Shown: one piece after another, positions 24,416-34,134 of the stretch
Layout: every line of letters begins with the position of its first letter
Numbering within the stretch: position 1 is the first letter of the stretch
NCBI GenBank assembly: GCA_038238115.1
Contig: JBBRYB010000002.1
Location: 124,001-188,000 of the forward strand
Length of the DNA stretch: 64,000 bases
Direction of reading: 5' to 3'
From: JBBRYB01 sp038238115
Lineage (GTDB): Bacteria; Actinomycetota; Actinomycetes; Propionibacteriales; Nocardioidaceae
Translations under genes and position numbers: made by a program
The notes under the pieces: model-generated
Told to the model about the DNA's origin: nothing
Databases searched by the model: none
The model's input: only the letters and a program-made list of their open reading frames with translations

Positions 24416-24766
24416 AGACTCATCTTCGCCCAGCCACGTGTCCGTCGACCACATCGGACCGGAAGCCGGACCCGCACCGCGCAGCGCCTCGGCCTCATCC
24501 GCAACCGGTCAGCGCCGCCACGCCCCGCGTTCATCTGTCTCCTCAGTCGTGTCTTGCTTGAGCCGCCTCGTCACTCGGCTCGCGGTGCCCTGTGCCTCGA
24601 CGCGCGAAGAGTTGGCTGTCCGTGGAGGACGACTATAAGAGGGCATCTGACAGAGGGGCGCATCGAACCTGAGCGTCCGACCATCGGCTCCGGACGCCCA
24701 CACGCGGTGAATGACGCACGCTGCAAGAGCCGCAACGGCTTCAGCCGCTGGATAGGATCCGATTTC
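24416..24766. other. Gene-free stretch upstream of the antiporter
   Basis: About 350 bases. It should hold the promoter of the antiporter gene and of the downstream plus-strand pseudogene. I recognise no gene or clear repeat in it. Confidence 0.5.
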
Positions 24767-25704
24767 GTGTTGCCAGACGAGTCGCGAAAGATTCGAGCGT
24801 TTCGCATCGGGCTGATGGGTCGAGTCGGCTCGGGTGTCGTGTCCAAACCGGCGGCCCCGATCGGCTTGTCTGCTGATGGCGGTGTCTTCGTCTCGCCCTC
24901 CCAAAGGTTTGATGCATGGCAGTACGGCGTGATGGAGGAAGGTATTCCAGTCACCACCGCAAGCGCTGAGACCCGACTGAAGCCGAAGCTGCACTACCAC
25001 CGCTCAGGAGTCGTCTACGCGACTCTGTCAGGACATGATTTGCAGCGCCGGAAACTCCAACTCGCGCCGTTGCCTAAGGTGCGACGAAGTCAGATCTTCT
25101 CGGTGATGTGCGTGCGCACATGGGAGCTGCCGTCACGGGCGACGCTCATGGAGTGGGGAGACTCGGCCACTGCGGTAAAGCGCTGGCCCGATGTGGCGAT
25201 GTGGGGCGTGTTCTTGCTCGAGACCCCGAGGAGGATCGGCGTCCGCTCCTCATCCCCGGTCTGCCAGGGCACGGCATGCTGGCGGGGCAGGACTTCACCC
25301 ACGGTGTCGTATCGCTGTCTGCCTACGGACGGGACGCGGTGCTGCTTATAACCGTTCAGATCGAAGACACCTGGGACCGACTCCCCATAGAAGGAGGAAC
25401 AACGATCGGAGCTCTTCCGTGGCACCCCGGTAGTCCAAGAGCGGGGGACCGGAGCTTCGGATTGTGGTCTGCGCGGCTGCGCAACCCTCTAGTGCACTGG
25501 GACCCAGCTGCTCCTGACGATCTGAAGCCGACCTCGACGACCAGCGAGAAGCAGCTCGACGAGGACATCGACCGGATGGCCGGGTTCACGGTGCCCCATG
25601 GCGGGTTCGGCTCGCAAGCCCGCAGGTGCCTATCGATTCGCCACATGGCTAACCCATCGCAGGCAAAGGCGGCGTCCGATGCCCTGACTACGACGACCCG
25701 GTAA
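24767..25704 (+). pseudogene. Frameshifted hypothetical protein
   Basis: The first part reads from the GTG at 24767 (LPDESRKIRAFRIGLMGRVG, then FDAWQYGVMEEGIPVTTASA, then WPDVAMWGVFLL). Near 25215-25225 the sensible reading moves to another frame (RDPEEDRRPLLIPGLPGHGM, then YGRDAVLLITVQIEDTWDR) and continues to the stop at 25704. One missing C in GTTCTTGCTCGAGAC would give GVFLLRDPEEDRR and restore one chain of about 312 residues. I do not recognise the family. It may be a recent pseudogene or a sequencing error. Confidence 0.55.
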
Positions 25705-25796
25705 CACCACGAGGCAATGGAGCAAACATGGCCGTCGGCTAGCGACACTGACGCTCGGCGAAGCCGACGAGCGCTGACTGCGCCGGACCGGCCGAA

Positions 25797-26290
25797 CTAG
25801 ACCTCGTCGATCCAGTCTGCGGGGATGAGCTTGACGCCGCCCCTCCATCGGTGCCGTACGGCTTCCCGGAACCACGCTTCCGGCTGGTCCGCGTGGTCGC
25901 ACACGATGACCTGGCACGCTGGCGCTAGCTCTTCGACGACGTCCCGCATCAGCTCGAACATCCGCCGCACGGCAACTCGGTCCGCGTCGTCCTCCGGCAG
26001 CCCCATGCGTTGTCCGCCTCCGCGGGGTAGTGCGCCTGCGTGGGCTGGTCGAGCATGAGGAACCGGGGCACCGGCCGCCTCTGGGTCACGAGGTACCGGT
26101 GAAGCACGAGGTGAGTCGCGAGGTGGTAGCCGATCCAGTTGGCGGCGCGCTCCCGATGTGAAACAGAGGCGCCGGGCCGGTCGGCGTGTCGGTGACGACG
26201 GTCAGGCGGGCGAGGTCCCGCCGCCTGGCCACAGGGATGGACGTATCGACGCCGAGCTGCTCGGCGAGCAGGTGCTACAGGCCGCCAATC
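25797..26290 (-). pseudogene. DUF3732-domain protein remnant, C-terminal part
   Basis: Three consecutive segments in different minus-strand frames spell the C-terminus of a DUF3732 protein: LAEQLGVDTSIPVARRRDLA with LTVVTDTPTGPAPLFHIGS (about 26285-26150), then NWIGYHLATHLVLHRYLVT and RFLMLDQPTQAHYPAEADN (about 26145-26010), then GLPEDDADRVAVRRMFELMRD and QVIVCDHADQPEAWF to the stop at 25797. DUF3732 proteins are large ABC-type ATPases with a C-terminal Walker-B-like LDQPTQ. At least two single-base losses are needed to explain the breaks, and the N-terminal ATPase part is missing. This is a relic. Confidence 0.7.
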
Positions 26291-26483
26291 CTCCCAGCCG
26301 CAGCGCGGAACAAGACCCGCGGCCGGACACCACCTTTGGATCTATCGAAAGCCGGCCCGGACTGTGTGAGAGGCATTCCCTTACGAGGTGTCCCTTGCTC
26401 TTGGGGGATTCGAAGGACTGGTAACCCCGATTCTTCAATCCAGCAGAGGCATCTCGTGCTACGCCACGCTCACACCGGCACCC

Positions 26484-27533
26484 TCACCGGTGGATCCAGG
26501 CTGAGGGAAGCTGGGCGGCCAGTGCGTTCCCGTCCGGGCCGCGCAGCCAGGGCGCGAGGGAGTCCGACGCTTGGGTTTCCTCGGCACCAGGCGGTGTGGG
26601 TGTGCCGTGGGTCAGCACCTGCTGGGTGGCCGACAGCTGGCGGATCAGCACCATCCTCACGGTTTTGGGTGCCTGCGTGGCGAACTCCTCGTACAGCTGT
26701 GGGTCGTGCTGCCCGTCGTCGCCGATGAGCACCCACCGCAGCTGCGGCAGCTCATGGACCAGCCGGCGCAGCTGGGTGCGCTTGTGCGCCTGGCCGGAGC
26801 GGAACCAACCATCCGCCGTCGGCCCCCAGTCAGTCATCAGCAGCGGCCCCTCGGGGTAGCCGTGGCGGGCGAGGAAGCGTGAGATGGCGCCGGCGACGTT
26901 CCAAGCCCCGGTGGACAGGTAGACGACGAGGGACTCGGGGTCGTCCTTGCGCAGCCGGGTGTACAGCGCAGCCATTCCCGGCACGGGTCGCCGCTTGGAC
27001 TCGTGAACGACGAAGGTGTTCCAAAATGCGAGCAATGGTCGTGGCAGCGCCGTGATCATCACTGTGTCGTCGATGTCGCTGACGACTCCGAGTCGCTCCT
27101 CGGGGCCGACGACTCGGACGCGTGCCACCGCGTCCGGACGCCCGGCTACCTGCAGCAGTATGTCCTGCCACCCCGAAGCCAGATCGCTGCTGAGCACAAC
27201 GTCGACGTAACCGCCACGGACGCTGCGAACCTCGTGCCGCCGGCTGCCCAGCCGGACGGACAATGGCACGTCTGGCACGGTCACCGTGAAGAACTCCCGC
27301 CACCACCGGGCGACGTCACGTGAGGGAAAGCTCGTCGGCGGGGGGCTCAGCTTGACCCGTGCCAACACCCGCACCCAACCGTCGCCGTCGACGGGGGGTG
27401 CCCCGTACGTGGTGTAGGCAACCACCCGCGGGCGCCATCCGCGTCGGTGTAGCCGGTCGGCGACCAGGCCGTAAACGGCGTCTTCCAGCCGCGCGCTCAC
27501 GTGGGCCCGTGTCGAGGGTGACGTCGCCGTCAT
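26484..27533 (-). CDS. App1-family phosphatase (DUF2183), phosphatidate phosphatase-like
   Basis: A 349-residue protein with the App1/DUF2183 catalytic domain. After an N-terminal beta-rich region (YTTYGAPPVDGDGWVRVLARVKL), the HAD-like motif VVSDIDDTVMITALPRP (D-x-D-x-T) appears near residue 165, followed by LVVYLSTGAWNVAGAISRFLARHGYPEGPLL and WVLIGDDGQHDPQLYEEFA with the acidic motif. Yeast App1 is a Mg-dependent phosphatidate phosphatase; bacterial substrates are untested. The ATG at 27533 is preferred to the upstream start of the same frame at 27650, whose extra 39 residues look non-coding. Confidence 0.88.
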   Translation of the reverse strand: MTATSPSTRAHVSARLEDAVYGLVADRLHRRGWRPRVVAYTTYGAPPVDGDGWVRVLARVKLSPPPTSFPSRDVARWWREFFTVTVPDVPLSVRLGSRRHEVRSVRGGYVDVVLSSDLASGWQDILLQVAGRPDAVARVRVVGPEERLGVVSDIDDTVMITALPRPLLAFWNTFVVHESKRRPVPGMAALYTRLRKDDPESLVVYLSTGAWNVAGAISRFLARHGYPEGPLLMTDWGPTADGWFRSGQAHKRTQLRRLVHELPQLRWVLIGDDGQHDPQLYEEFATQAPKTVRMVLIRQLSATQQVLTHGTPTPPGAEETQASDSLAPWLRGPDGNALAAQLPSAWIHR

Positions 27534-28605
27534 GACAACCACCCTAGAAAGGCAACCAGTGGCACCGCGTCGTCGAGGTAGCCGGCGTGGTGGGCAGCAG
27601 TCCGGGATGGCGTCAGCCGCGACGCCGTCCAGCTCGTCGAGCCACTCCAATTCACCAAGTAGTCGCGCCGGTGCAGCGCGTCGAGGCGCCTCCGCAGTTG
27701 GTCGTGCCGTCCGGTGTCAGAGTTCCCTTGAGCTCGCGGCGTGGCGGCAGGGCGTATGAATCACTGGTGCTCGAGTCGGTTGGACACTACCTCACCAGCC
27801 CTCGCCCGCTGCGTGACCGACTCGCTAGCGCTCATCTCTGCCGGTCGATAGGGAAACAAGCTTTCCAGGCGGCGAACGGCCAAGCTGCCACTACTGGAAG
27901 ACGTCCGGCGTGTGCCCTCAGGCGTTACCGATGCGGTTCTCATCGACGCGGTCCTGGAAGCGTTGGTTGCTCGCCACCGAGGTCACCGAGCTGAGCGAGT
28001 GGCTCCGCGAGATGGTCGCCTTCTCCTGACGCCTCTCCGTGCCTCTGATCGGACCAGCTCAAAGACCTACGCAGGCAACGGCGTGCGCTGGACACTCAAG
28101 GTCGACGTGGTGTGGATTGAAGTGCCGTCGTCGCTCCTGTGTGCTGCTTCGGGAGCAGTTGTGGCTTCCCGTGGGATGGTCCCGCAGGCGCGCAGCTTCG
28201 ACTTGGCGGCAGGCTGGCCTCTTCGACTGTTCGGGAGTACGGTCGTCGAATGAGTAAAAAGCCTGATGCTTAGACCATTGGGACCTGAACGACGATGCCG
28301 GTGTGTTGGACGAGGTGGGTGAGGCGCTGTGCCGAAGATGCTCTCGGTTTCCCGGCGCGTCTTGCGGGCGCCGTTAGCACCCTGGGACGTCCCGCGTACA
28401 TCAGCGCCAACGCAGTAGCGTCGTCGACGTTCGCGCCGGGGTGCACAATCGACGGCCCGGACTACCTGAACCGCTTCCACGGGTCAGGACCGCGTGATGA
28501 ACCTGGCGAGCGCGATATCCCTGGCGTTGATGAGTGCATCGAACTGGACAGCGTCATTCGTGGTGCACAGACTGCGGCGCGATCCCCGGCCCGCTGGTGT
28601 TCCTG
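27534..28605. other. Long stretch without a recognisable gene
   Basis: About 1.07 kb. Open frames on both strands (for example 27912-28253 plus) have no family features, and base composition is less biased than in flanking genes. Isolated protein-like strings occur (ATEVTELSEWLREM in a plus frame near 27970-28015; LEWLDELDGVAADA on the minus strand near 27610-27650), suggesting decayed genes I cannot name. The GntR promoter presumably lies at the right end. Confidence 0.45.
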
Positions 28606-29400
28606 ATGAGTACGCCCCATTTCGCCGCGGTGACGAACGCAGATCTCGTGGAGAGCCTCTTGGAGCCGTTGCAGCTGCGCAACGCGGGCGAACAGATCGC
28701 CGACCGGCTGGTCATGGCCATCGCCTTGGGCGTGTACGTCGCCGGCCAGCGACTGCCAGTGGAGCGCGAGCTGGCGGCCATGCTGGGCGTAAGTCGTAGC
28801 ACGATCCGGGAGGCGTTGCAGAGATTGGCTGCCGGCGGCTACGTCGAGGTTCGGCGTGGGCGGACGGGCGGTGCGTATGTGTTGTCAGGATGGCAGCCAC
28901 AGTCCGCCGAGATGATTCGTCGCACGCTCGTCCCGGTGTGGACGCGGCTGGAAGGGGTGCTGGATTTCCGGCAGCTGGTCGAGCAGCTGATCGCTCGCGT
29001 CGCAGCTGAGCGGTGCGGAGACGACGACGCCGCGGACATTCGGAAGGCCCTGGTCGAGTATCAGAGCGCGGGGGAGGATCGCGAAGCCTCCCGCGCCGCC
29101 GATGAGAGGCTGCATCGGGCCATTGCCCAGGCCACCCACAACCCTTACCTGGTCACTTTGAGCGCCCAGCTGCGTACCCAGGTGAGCTTCGGTCTGGGCG
29201 CGGAACCCTATTCTTTCGCGGTGCGACGCCAAGCGTTGCGCCAGCACGACGCACTCGCGCAAGCCGTGCTCGCCGGCCGCGCCGCTCGCGCGGGCACACT
29301 GGCGGCCGAGCATTTCTCGCTGACCGAGTCCGCACTCCGCGACCTTGTCAACCGGGCCGACGGTCAGTCGAGAACTCAGGTCGAGAACGGCCAGCGATGA
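28606..29400 (+). CDS. GntR family regulator, FadR/FCD subfamily
   Basis: A 264-residue regulator. The N-terminal winged helix (about 25-88) contains RLPVERELAAMLGVSRSTIREALQRLAAGGYVEVRRGRTGGAYV; the C-terminal all-helical FCD ligand domain includes DFRQLVEQLIARVAAERC and DERLHRAIAQATHNPYLV with metal-binding Asp/His positions. FCD regulators usually bind carboxylate ligands. Its stop overlaps the ATG of the first permease (ATGA), so it heads the ABC transporter operon and probably controls it. The ATG at 28606 is preferred to the longer frame from 28534. Confidence 0.92.
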   Translation: MSTPHFAAVTNADLVESLLEPLQLRNAGEQIADRLVMAIALGVYVAGQRLPVERELAAMLGVSRSTIREALQRLAAGGYVEVRRGRTGGAYVLSGWQPQSAEMIRRTLVPVWTRLEGVLDFRQLVEQLIARVAAERCGDDDAADIRKALVEYQSAGEDREASRAADERLHRAIAQATHNPYLVTLSAQLRTQVSFGLGAEPYSFAVRRQALRQHDALAQAVLAGRAARAGTLAAEHFSLTESALRDLVNRADGQSRTQVENGQR

Positions 29401-30356
29401 ACGCCCGGCTTCGCTTCACGTCGTTGCGCATCGCCCTGACGGTGCCGGTGCTGCTGCTGATGAGCGTCTTCGTCTTCATGATGATCCATTTGGTGCCGGG
29501 CGACCCGGTTCGCACAATGCTCGGATTCCGTGCTACCCCGGCAAACGTGAGGCAGGTGACCAGCTCACTGGGATTGGACAAGCCGCTTCCCCAGCAGTAT
29601 CTCGACTGGCTCGGCAGCGCACTGCACGGTGACCTCGGTCAGGACTACATCAGCCATGAGTCGCTGACTCATCTGCTGGCACAGTCGCTCCCAGTGACAC
29701 TCGAGCTGACCCTGGTGTCCATGACCTTGGCTGTCTTGGTCGGCATCCCGCTCGGTGTCCAGGCGGCTACCGGCCGACGGTGGGTCCGCCGGTTGACTGA
29801 GGGCTTCGTGGTGGCAGGGATCAGCATTCCGGACTTCTGGCTGGGGATCATGCTTGTCCTGCTGTTCACTGGGACGCTCGGCCTGTTACCGCCGTCGGGC
29901 TATGTGCCCTTTACGCAAGATCCGGCGCTGAACCTGCGCTACATGCTGCTGCCGGTCGTTACCCTCGCCGTTGCGGAGACCGCCTACATTCTTCGCACCA
30001 CAAGAGGCGCGATGGAGGAGGTCCTAGACAGGCCGTTCATCACGTATCTGCAGGCCAAGGGTGTGCGACGTTTCACGCTGATGTTCCGACACGCATTGCG
30101 CAATGCCTCTGTTCCCATCGCCACCGTCATCGGTATCCAGTTCGGCGTGCTGCTCGGTGGGGCGATCGTTGTCGAGACGCTCTTCGCCTTACCCGGAGTG
30201 GGACGGCTCGTGGTCACGGCGATCAACCAACGCAACTATCCGGTCGTTCAGGCTGGTGTGCTGGCGATTGCCGCGTTGTTCCTGCTCGTCAATCTGATCA
30301 CCGACCTGGTGATCGGTTTGCTGGACCCTCGCGTCGCGGACGGGGCGGGGCAATGA
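29397..30356 (+). CDS. ABC transporter permease, DppB/OppB type
   Basis: A 319-residue inner-membrane permease of the peptide/nickel/opine class. It starts with the N-terminal helix VPVLLLMSVFVFMMIHLVPGDPV typical of DppB, has the periplasmic LGLDKPLPQQYLDWLGSALHGDLGQDY loop, and carries the EAA coupling region GVRRFTLMFRHALRNASVPI followed by GIQFGVLLGGAIVVETLFALPGVG. Six helices are expected. It is coupled by ATGA overlaps to the regulator before and the second permease after. Confidence 0.93.
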   Translation: MNARLRFTSLRIALTVPVLLLMSVFVFMMIHLVPGDPVRTMLGFRATPANVRQVTSSLGLDKPLPQQYLDWLGSALHGDLGQDYISHESLTHLLAQSLPVTLELTLVSMTLAVLVGIPLGVQAATGRRWVRRLTEGFVVAGISIPDFWLGIMLVLLFTGTLGLLPPSGYVPFTQDPALNLRYMLLPVVTLAVAETAYILRTTRGAMEEVLDRPFITYLQAKGVRRFTLMFRHALRNASVPIATVIGIQFGVLLGGAIVVETLFALPGVGRLVVTAINQRNYPVVQAGVLAIAALFLLVNLITDLVIGLLDPRVADGAGQ

Positions 30357-31243
30357 GTACGCCGGTCGGAGTCCCGCCCATGGCCACCCAAGGTGGGCAT
30401 GGCACTGCCCGACGGCAGATGACTGGGCTGCGTGGACTGGAACGGCGCACCAAGGTCGGCGCCTGCATCCTGGCCGTCCTCGTCCTGGTTGCACTCTTCG
30501 CGCCGGTCATCGCCCCACACAACCCCGAGGCCATCTCCGGCAATCTGGTTCTCGGCGCCCCTGATGCTGCCCATCCCTTCGGTTCGGATGCGCTTGGCCG
30601 GGATGTGCTGAGCCGCGTCATGTTCGCCTTCCGCGTATCGTTGGCGGTCGCTGCAGGCTCGGTGGTGCTCGCCCTCATCATCGGAACCGCAATAGGCCTC
30701 ACCGCCGGCTACTTCGGAGGGTGGGTGGACACGCTGCTCATGCGGCCGATCGAGATGCTGCTCGCCTTGCCCGCACTGCTGCTGGCGGTTTCGCTCATCG
30801 CGATCGTCGGGCCAGGCAGCCTGGTGGCCACCCTCGCCATCGCCATCATCTACCTGCCGATCATTGCCCGGGTCGTCCGCGGCTCAGCGCTCGTGGTCTC
30901 TGCTCAACCTTATGTAGAGGCCGCCCGTGCCCGCGGGAGTTCCCACCCGGCAACGATGCTGCGGCATGTGCTTCCCAACGCGGCGCCTCCGGCGTTGGTG
31001 CAGGCGAGTGTCCTGATGGGGTTCGCCCTGCAGATCGAGGCTGCGTTGTCCTTCCTCGGACTCGGTGCCCAGCCGCCCACCTCATCGCTCGGGCTCATGC
31101 TCTCCGATGGTCGCGATGTCTTGAGCCAGGCCCCGTGGGTCGAAGTCTTCCCGGGCCTCGCGATCGCGGTCACCGTGCTGGCCTTCAACCTTTTCGGCGA
31201 CGGGCTACGCGGACGCCTCGATCCTGGCAGAGCGACGAGATGA
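30353..31243 (+). CDS. ABC transporter permease, DppC/OppC type
   Basis: A 296-residue partner permease. After a cytoplasmic N-terminal stretch and helix 1 (ILAVLVLVALFAPVIAPHNP), it has the DppC hallmark HPFGSDALGRDVLSRVMFAFRVSLAVA and the EAA loop ARARGSSHPATMLRHVLPNAAPPALVQASVLMG. It ends PGLAIAVTVLAFNLFGDGLRGRLDP, as DppC proteins do. It forms the channel with the DppB-like subunit. ATGA overlaps on both sides. Confidence 0.93.
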   Translation: MSTPVGVPPMATQGGHGTARRQMTGLRGLERRTKVGACILAVLVLVALFAPVIAPHNPEAISGNLVLGAPDAAHPFGSDALGRDVLSRVMFAFRVSLAVAAGSVVLALIIGTAIGLTAGYFGGWVDTLLMRPIEMLLALPALLLAVSLIAIVGPGSLVATLAIAIIYLPIIARVVRGSALVVSAQPYVEAARARGSSHPATMLRHVLPNAAPPALVQASVLMGFALQIEAALSFLGLGAQPPTSSLGLMLSDGRDVLSQAPWVEVFPGLAIAVTVLAFNLFGDGLRGRLDPGRATR

Positions 31244-32274
31244 GCGCGCCGCTGCTCGAGCTGCAGGATTTCAGTGTGGCGTACCGTACGCAACACCAAC
31301 CGGTGTCCGCGGTCAGTGGCGTCAGCCTGGCCGTGAACGAACGCGAGATCGTCGGACTGGTCGGTGAGTCCGGCTGCGGCAAGTCGACCCTGTCGTTGGC
31401 GATCATGGGTCTGCTGCCCACTGCGACACGCATCTCAGGGTCAATCACTTTCGCCGGTCGGGACTTGTCGATGCTCAACGAGGAGGAGACCCGACAACTC
31501 CGCGGCGACCGCATAAGCATGATATTCCAGGACCCCATGACGTCGTTGGATCCCACGTTCTCCATCGGCTCGCAGGTCGCTGAGGTCATCACCGCCCACC
31601 GCAGGGTCTCCGCAGCAGCAGCCCAGAGCAGGGCCATCGACCTCCTCCGCGAGGTGGGAATACCCGACCCCGCCGCGCGCTACTACGACCCTCCACACCG
31701 CTTCTCCGGTGGGATGCGACAGCGCGTCGTCATCGCGGCGGCCCTAGCCAACGAACCGGCGCTGCTGCTCGCCGACGAACCTACGACGGCACTCGACGTC
31801 ACCATCCAGGCGCAGATCCTTACCTTGCTTCGCGATCTGCGTGGACGACACGAGACTGCAATCATGCTGATCACGCACGACCTGGGTGTGGTGGCCCAGA
31901 CGTGCGACCGAGTGGGGGTCATGTATGCCGGCCAGCTGGTGGAGACTGCCTCGGTCGGCGAGCTGTTCAGCGCCCCTCGCCACCCGTACACGCAGGCGCT
32001 CCTGGCGGCTCTTCCTACGACTGAACACTCGCCCGGCTCGCTCCGCGTCATCGACGGCCGTGTCCCCGATCTGACTGATCCGCCGGATGGATGCAGGTTC
32101 GCACCCCGGTGTCCGCACGCGATGCCCGAATGCCGGGCTGTGCCCCCCCTGGCCGCTGACACGGATGGTCACCAGGTGGCCTGTTGGCTCGACCCGCTTA
32201 CGCGGGCGGCGGCCGGCGGCACTGGATCCAGCGGCGCGGGTGACAGTCCGCCATTGGGAGCCGAGCATGAGTGA
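31240..32274 (+). CDS. ABC transporter ATP-binding protein, DppD/OppD type
   Basis: A 344-residue ATPase. Walker A GESGCGKST near residue 43, Q-loop FQDPMTSLDP, signature FSGGMRQRV, Walker B LLLADEPTTALDVT and the switch His in THDLGVVAQ are intact. The C-terminal oligopeptide-type extension with CRFAPRCPHAMPECR (four-Cys iron-sulfur-like motif of the OppD/F family) is present. The start at 31240 overlaps the stop of the permease gene (ATGA); a longer frame from 30721 lies inside that gene. Confidence 0.93.
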   Translation: MSAPLLELQDFSVAYRTQHQPVSAVSGVSLAVNEREIVGLVGESGCGKSTLSLAIMGLLPTATRISGSITFAGRDLSMLNEEETRQLRGDRISMIFQDPMTSLDPTFSIGSQVAEVITAHRRVSAAAAQSRAIDLLREVGIPDPAARYYDPPHRFSGGMRQRVVIAAALANEPALLLADEPTTALDVTIQAQILTLLRDLRGRHETAIMLITHDLGVVAQTCDRVGVMYAGQLVETASVGELFSAPRHPYTQALLAALPTTEHSPGSLRVIDGRVPDLTDPPDGCRFAPRCPHAMPECRAVPPLAADTDGHQVACWLDPLTRAAAGGTGSSGAGDSPPLGAEHE

Positions 32275-33310
32275 CGCACCGCTGCTCGCGGTCCGAGGTC
32301 TGATGAAGACCTATCCGTCGCATGGCGGCCATCTGTGGCGTGGTCGGGTCGTGCACGCCGTGTCCGGTGTCGACCTCGACATTCGGCGTGGTGAAAATCT
32401 GGCGCTGGTCGGTGAGTCGGGGTCGGGGAAGACGACGCTTGCCCGCTGCGTGCTCGGTCTCACTCATCCGACAGGGGGCAGCATCAGCTTCGACGGGAGG
32501 GACACTTCGACGAGCACCAGCCGTCACCGGTTGGCGTTCCGTCGCAGGGTGCAGCCGGTGTTCCAGGACCCGTTCAGCTCGCTGGATCCGCGTTGGACGG
32601 TTGGACGTAGCGTTAGGGAGGGGCTCGACGCTTACGGCATCGGCACACCAGCCGAACGAGACGCGCGAGTACGGGAGCTGTTTGATCAGGTCGGTCTCCC
32701 GGCCCGGTACACCGACCAACGTCCGACCGAGCTCTCGGGCGGGCAACGTCAGCGGGTCGGCATCGCGGCAGCACTCGCTCTGGACCCGGACCTGCTCGTC
32801 GCCGACGAACCCGTCTCGGCTCTTGACGTCTCCGTGCAAGCGCAGATCCTGAACCTGCTGGCAAAGCTACAACGCGACCTGGGTCTCGCGATCCTCTTCG
32901 TCGCACACGATCTCTCTGTCGTCCAGCACATCAGCGACCGCGTCGCCGTGATGTACCTGGGAAGAATCGTGGAGACCGGAACTACCGCTACCGTCTTTCG
33001 CGACCCGCAGCATCCCTACACTCAGGCGCTGTTGAGCGCCATTCCCTACCCGGACCCGGCCCGCCGGTCCGAACAAGTACCTCTGCGGGGAGATATCCCC
33101 AGCCCGTTGGCTCCACCTTCGGGCTGTCATCTACATCCGCGCTGCCCAGTGGCCATCGCGATCTGTCGAAGCGTCGACCCCGCCTTGACCGACCTCGGAT
33201 CGGGACACCGGGCGGCGTGCCACCTGGTTGCTGCCGAGGCGGGCCATCCCATCCCGGACACCAGCGTCCCCAGCCGACAAGAGGAGCAACCATGCCCACC
33301 GCGTCCGTGA
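32267..33310 (+). CDS. ABC transporter ATP-binding protein, DppF/OppF type
   Basis: A 347-residue second ATPase with Walker A GESGSGKTT, Q-loop FQDPFSSLDPRWTV, signature LSGGQRQRVGIAAAL, Walker B LLVADEPVSALDVS, the H-loop VAHDLSVV and the C-terminal CHLHPRCPVAIAIC motif. It pairs with the DppD-like subunit. Its ATG overlaps the preceding gene by 8 bases, and the hydrolase ATG lies within its 3' end (19-base overlap). Confidence 0.93.
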   Translation: MSDAPLLAVRGLMKTYPSHGGHLWRGRVVHAVSGVDLDIRRGENLALVGESGSGKTTLARCVLGLTHPTGGSISFDGRDTSTSTSRHRLAFRRRVQPVFQDPFSSLDPRWTVGRSVREGLDAYGIGTPAERDARVRELFDQVGLPARYTDQRPTELSGGQRQRVGIAAALALDPDLLVADEPVSALDVSVQAQILNLLAKLQRDLGLAILFVAHDLSVVQHISDRVAVMYLGRIVETGTTATVFRDPQHPYTQALLSAIPYPDPARRSEQVPLRGDIPSPLAPPSGCHLHPRCPVAIAICRSVDPALTDLGSGHRAACHLVAAEAGHPIPDTSVPSRQEEQPCPPRP

Positions 33311-34134
33311 ATGGAATCGACATCAACTACCGGCTCGAGGGCCAAGAAGACGAAGACGCCGAGACGATTGTTCTCGTCAACGGCCTCGCCGACGACCTCG
33401 AGACGTGGGTGTTTCAGATCGACGACCTGCTCAACGCCGGATATCGCGTGCTCCGGTTCGACAACCGGGGCGTAGGGGCGACGAGCAAACCCGATGGCCT
33501 CTACACGAGCCGAATGCTGGCCGACGACGCCAAGGCGCTCGTCGACGAGCTCGCGATCACCTCGTTCCATCTCATGGGTGTGTCCATGGGCGGCATGATC
33601 GCCCAGGAGTACGCGCTGGCGTATAGCGCGGACCTACGTTCGCTGACCCTGGCCTGCACGTACGCAGCGCCAGGACCGTTTTGCTCACGCATGTTCGACA
33701 TGTGGGCGGACATGGCTCCGCGGCTCGGCGTGCCATTCGTGATGAGGGATGTGACGCTGTGGGCGTTCACCCTGCCCTTTTTCGAGGAGCGCGAGGAAGA
33801 GTTGCGCGAGTTCGAAGGCGAGATGGCTGAGATGACCCAGCCGGTGGATGCGTACCTGGCCCAACTGAACGTGATCCAAACCCACGACACCACCGAGCGC
33901 CTCAACGCAATCATCGTCCCCACCCTTGTTCTGGCCGGTGCAGAGGACGTTCTCATTCCCACGGAACTGTCGCGACGGTTGGCCCAAGCCGTTCCCGGGG
34001 CGGCGTGGCGGACAACTCCCGGCGGTCACGCCTGCCTGTGGGAGCAGCCGCAGCCGTTCAACCGCGCATTTCTCGACTTCCTCGCGGAAGCATCGCAGCG
34101 CCCCCCATCAAACCCTCCGAAGGAGACCTTCTGA
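33292..34134 (+). CDS. Alpha/beta hydrolase in the transporter operon
   Basis: A 280-residue cytoplasmic alpha/beta hydrolase. Visible motifs: the oxyanion region LVNGLADDLETWVFQIDDLL, RFDNRGVGATSKPDG, the nucleophile elbow GVSMGGMIAQEYAL (Ser near residue 96), the acid in LAGAEDVLIPTELS (Asp near 223) and the His in TTPGGHACLWEQP (near 249). This is the 3-oxoadipate enol-lactonase/arylesterase-like group. GAGGAG lies five bases before the ATG. Being between the ATPases and the binding protein, it probably hydrolyses the imported compound; the substrate (ester, lactone or amide) cannot be inferred. Confidence 0.9.
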   Translation: MPTASVNGIDINYRLEGQEDEDAETIVLVNGLADDLETWVFQIDDLLNAGYRVLRFDNRGVGATSKPDGLYTSRMLADDAKALVDELAITSFHLMGVSMGGMIAQEYALAYSADLRSLTLACTYAAPGPFCSRMFDMWADMAPRLGVPFVMRDVTLWAFTLPFFEEREEELREFEGEMAEMTQPVDAYLAQLNVIQTHDTTERLNAIIVPTLVLAGAEDVLIPTELSRRLAQAVPGAAWRTTPGGHACLWEQPQPFNRAFLDFLAEASQRPPSNPPKETF

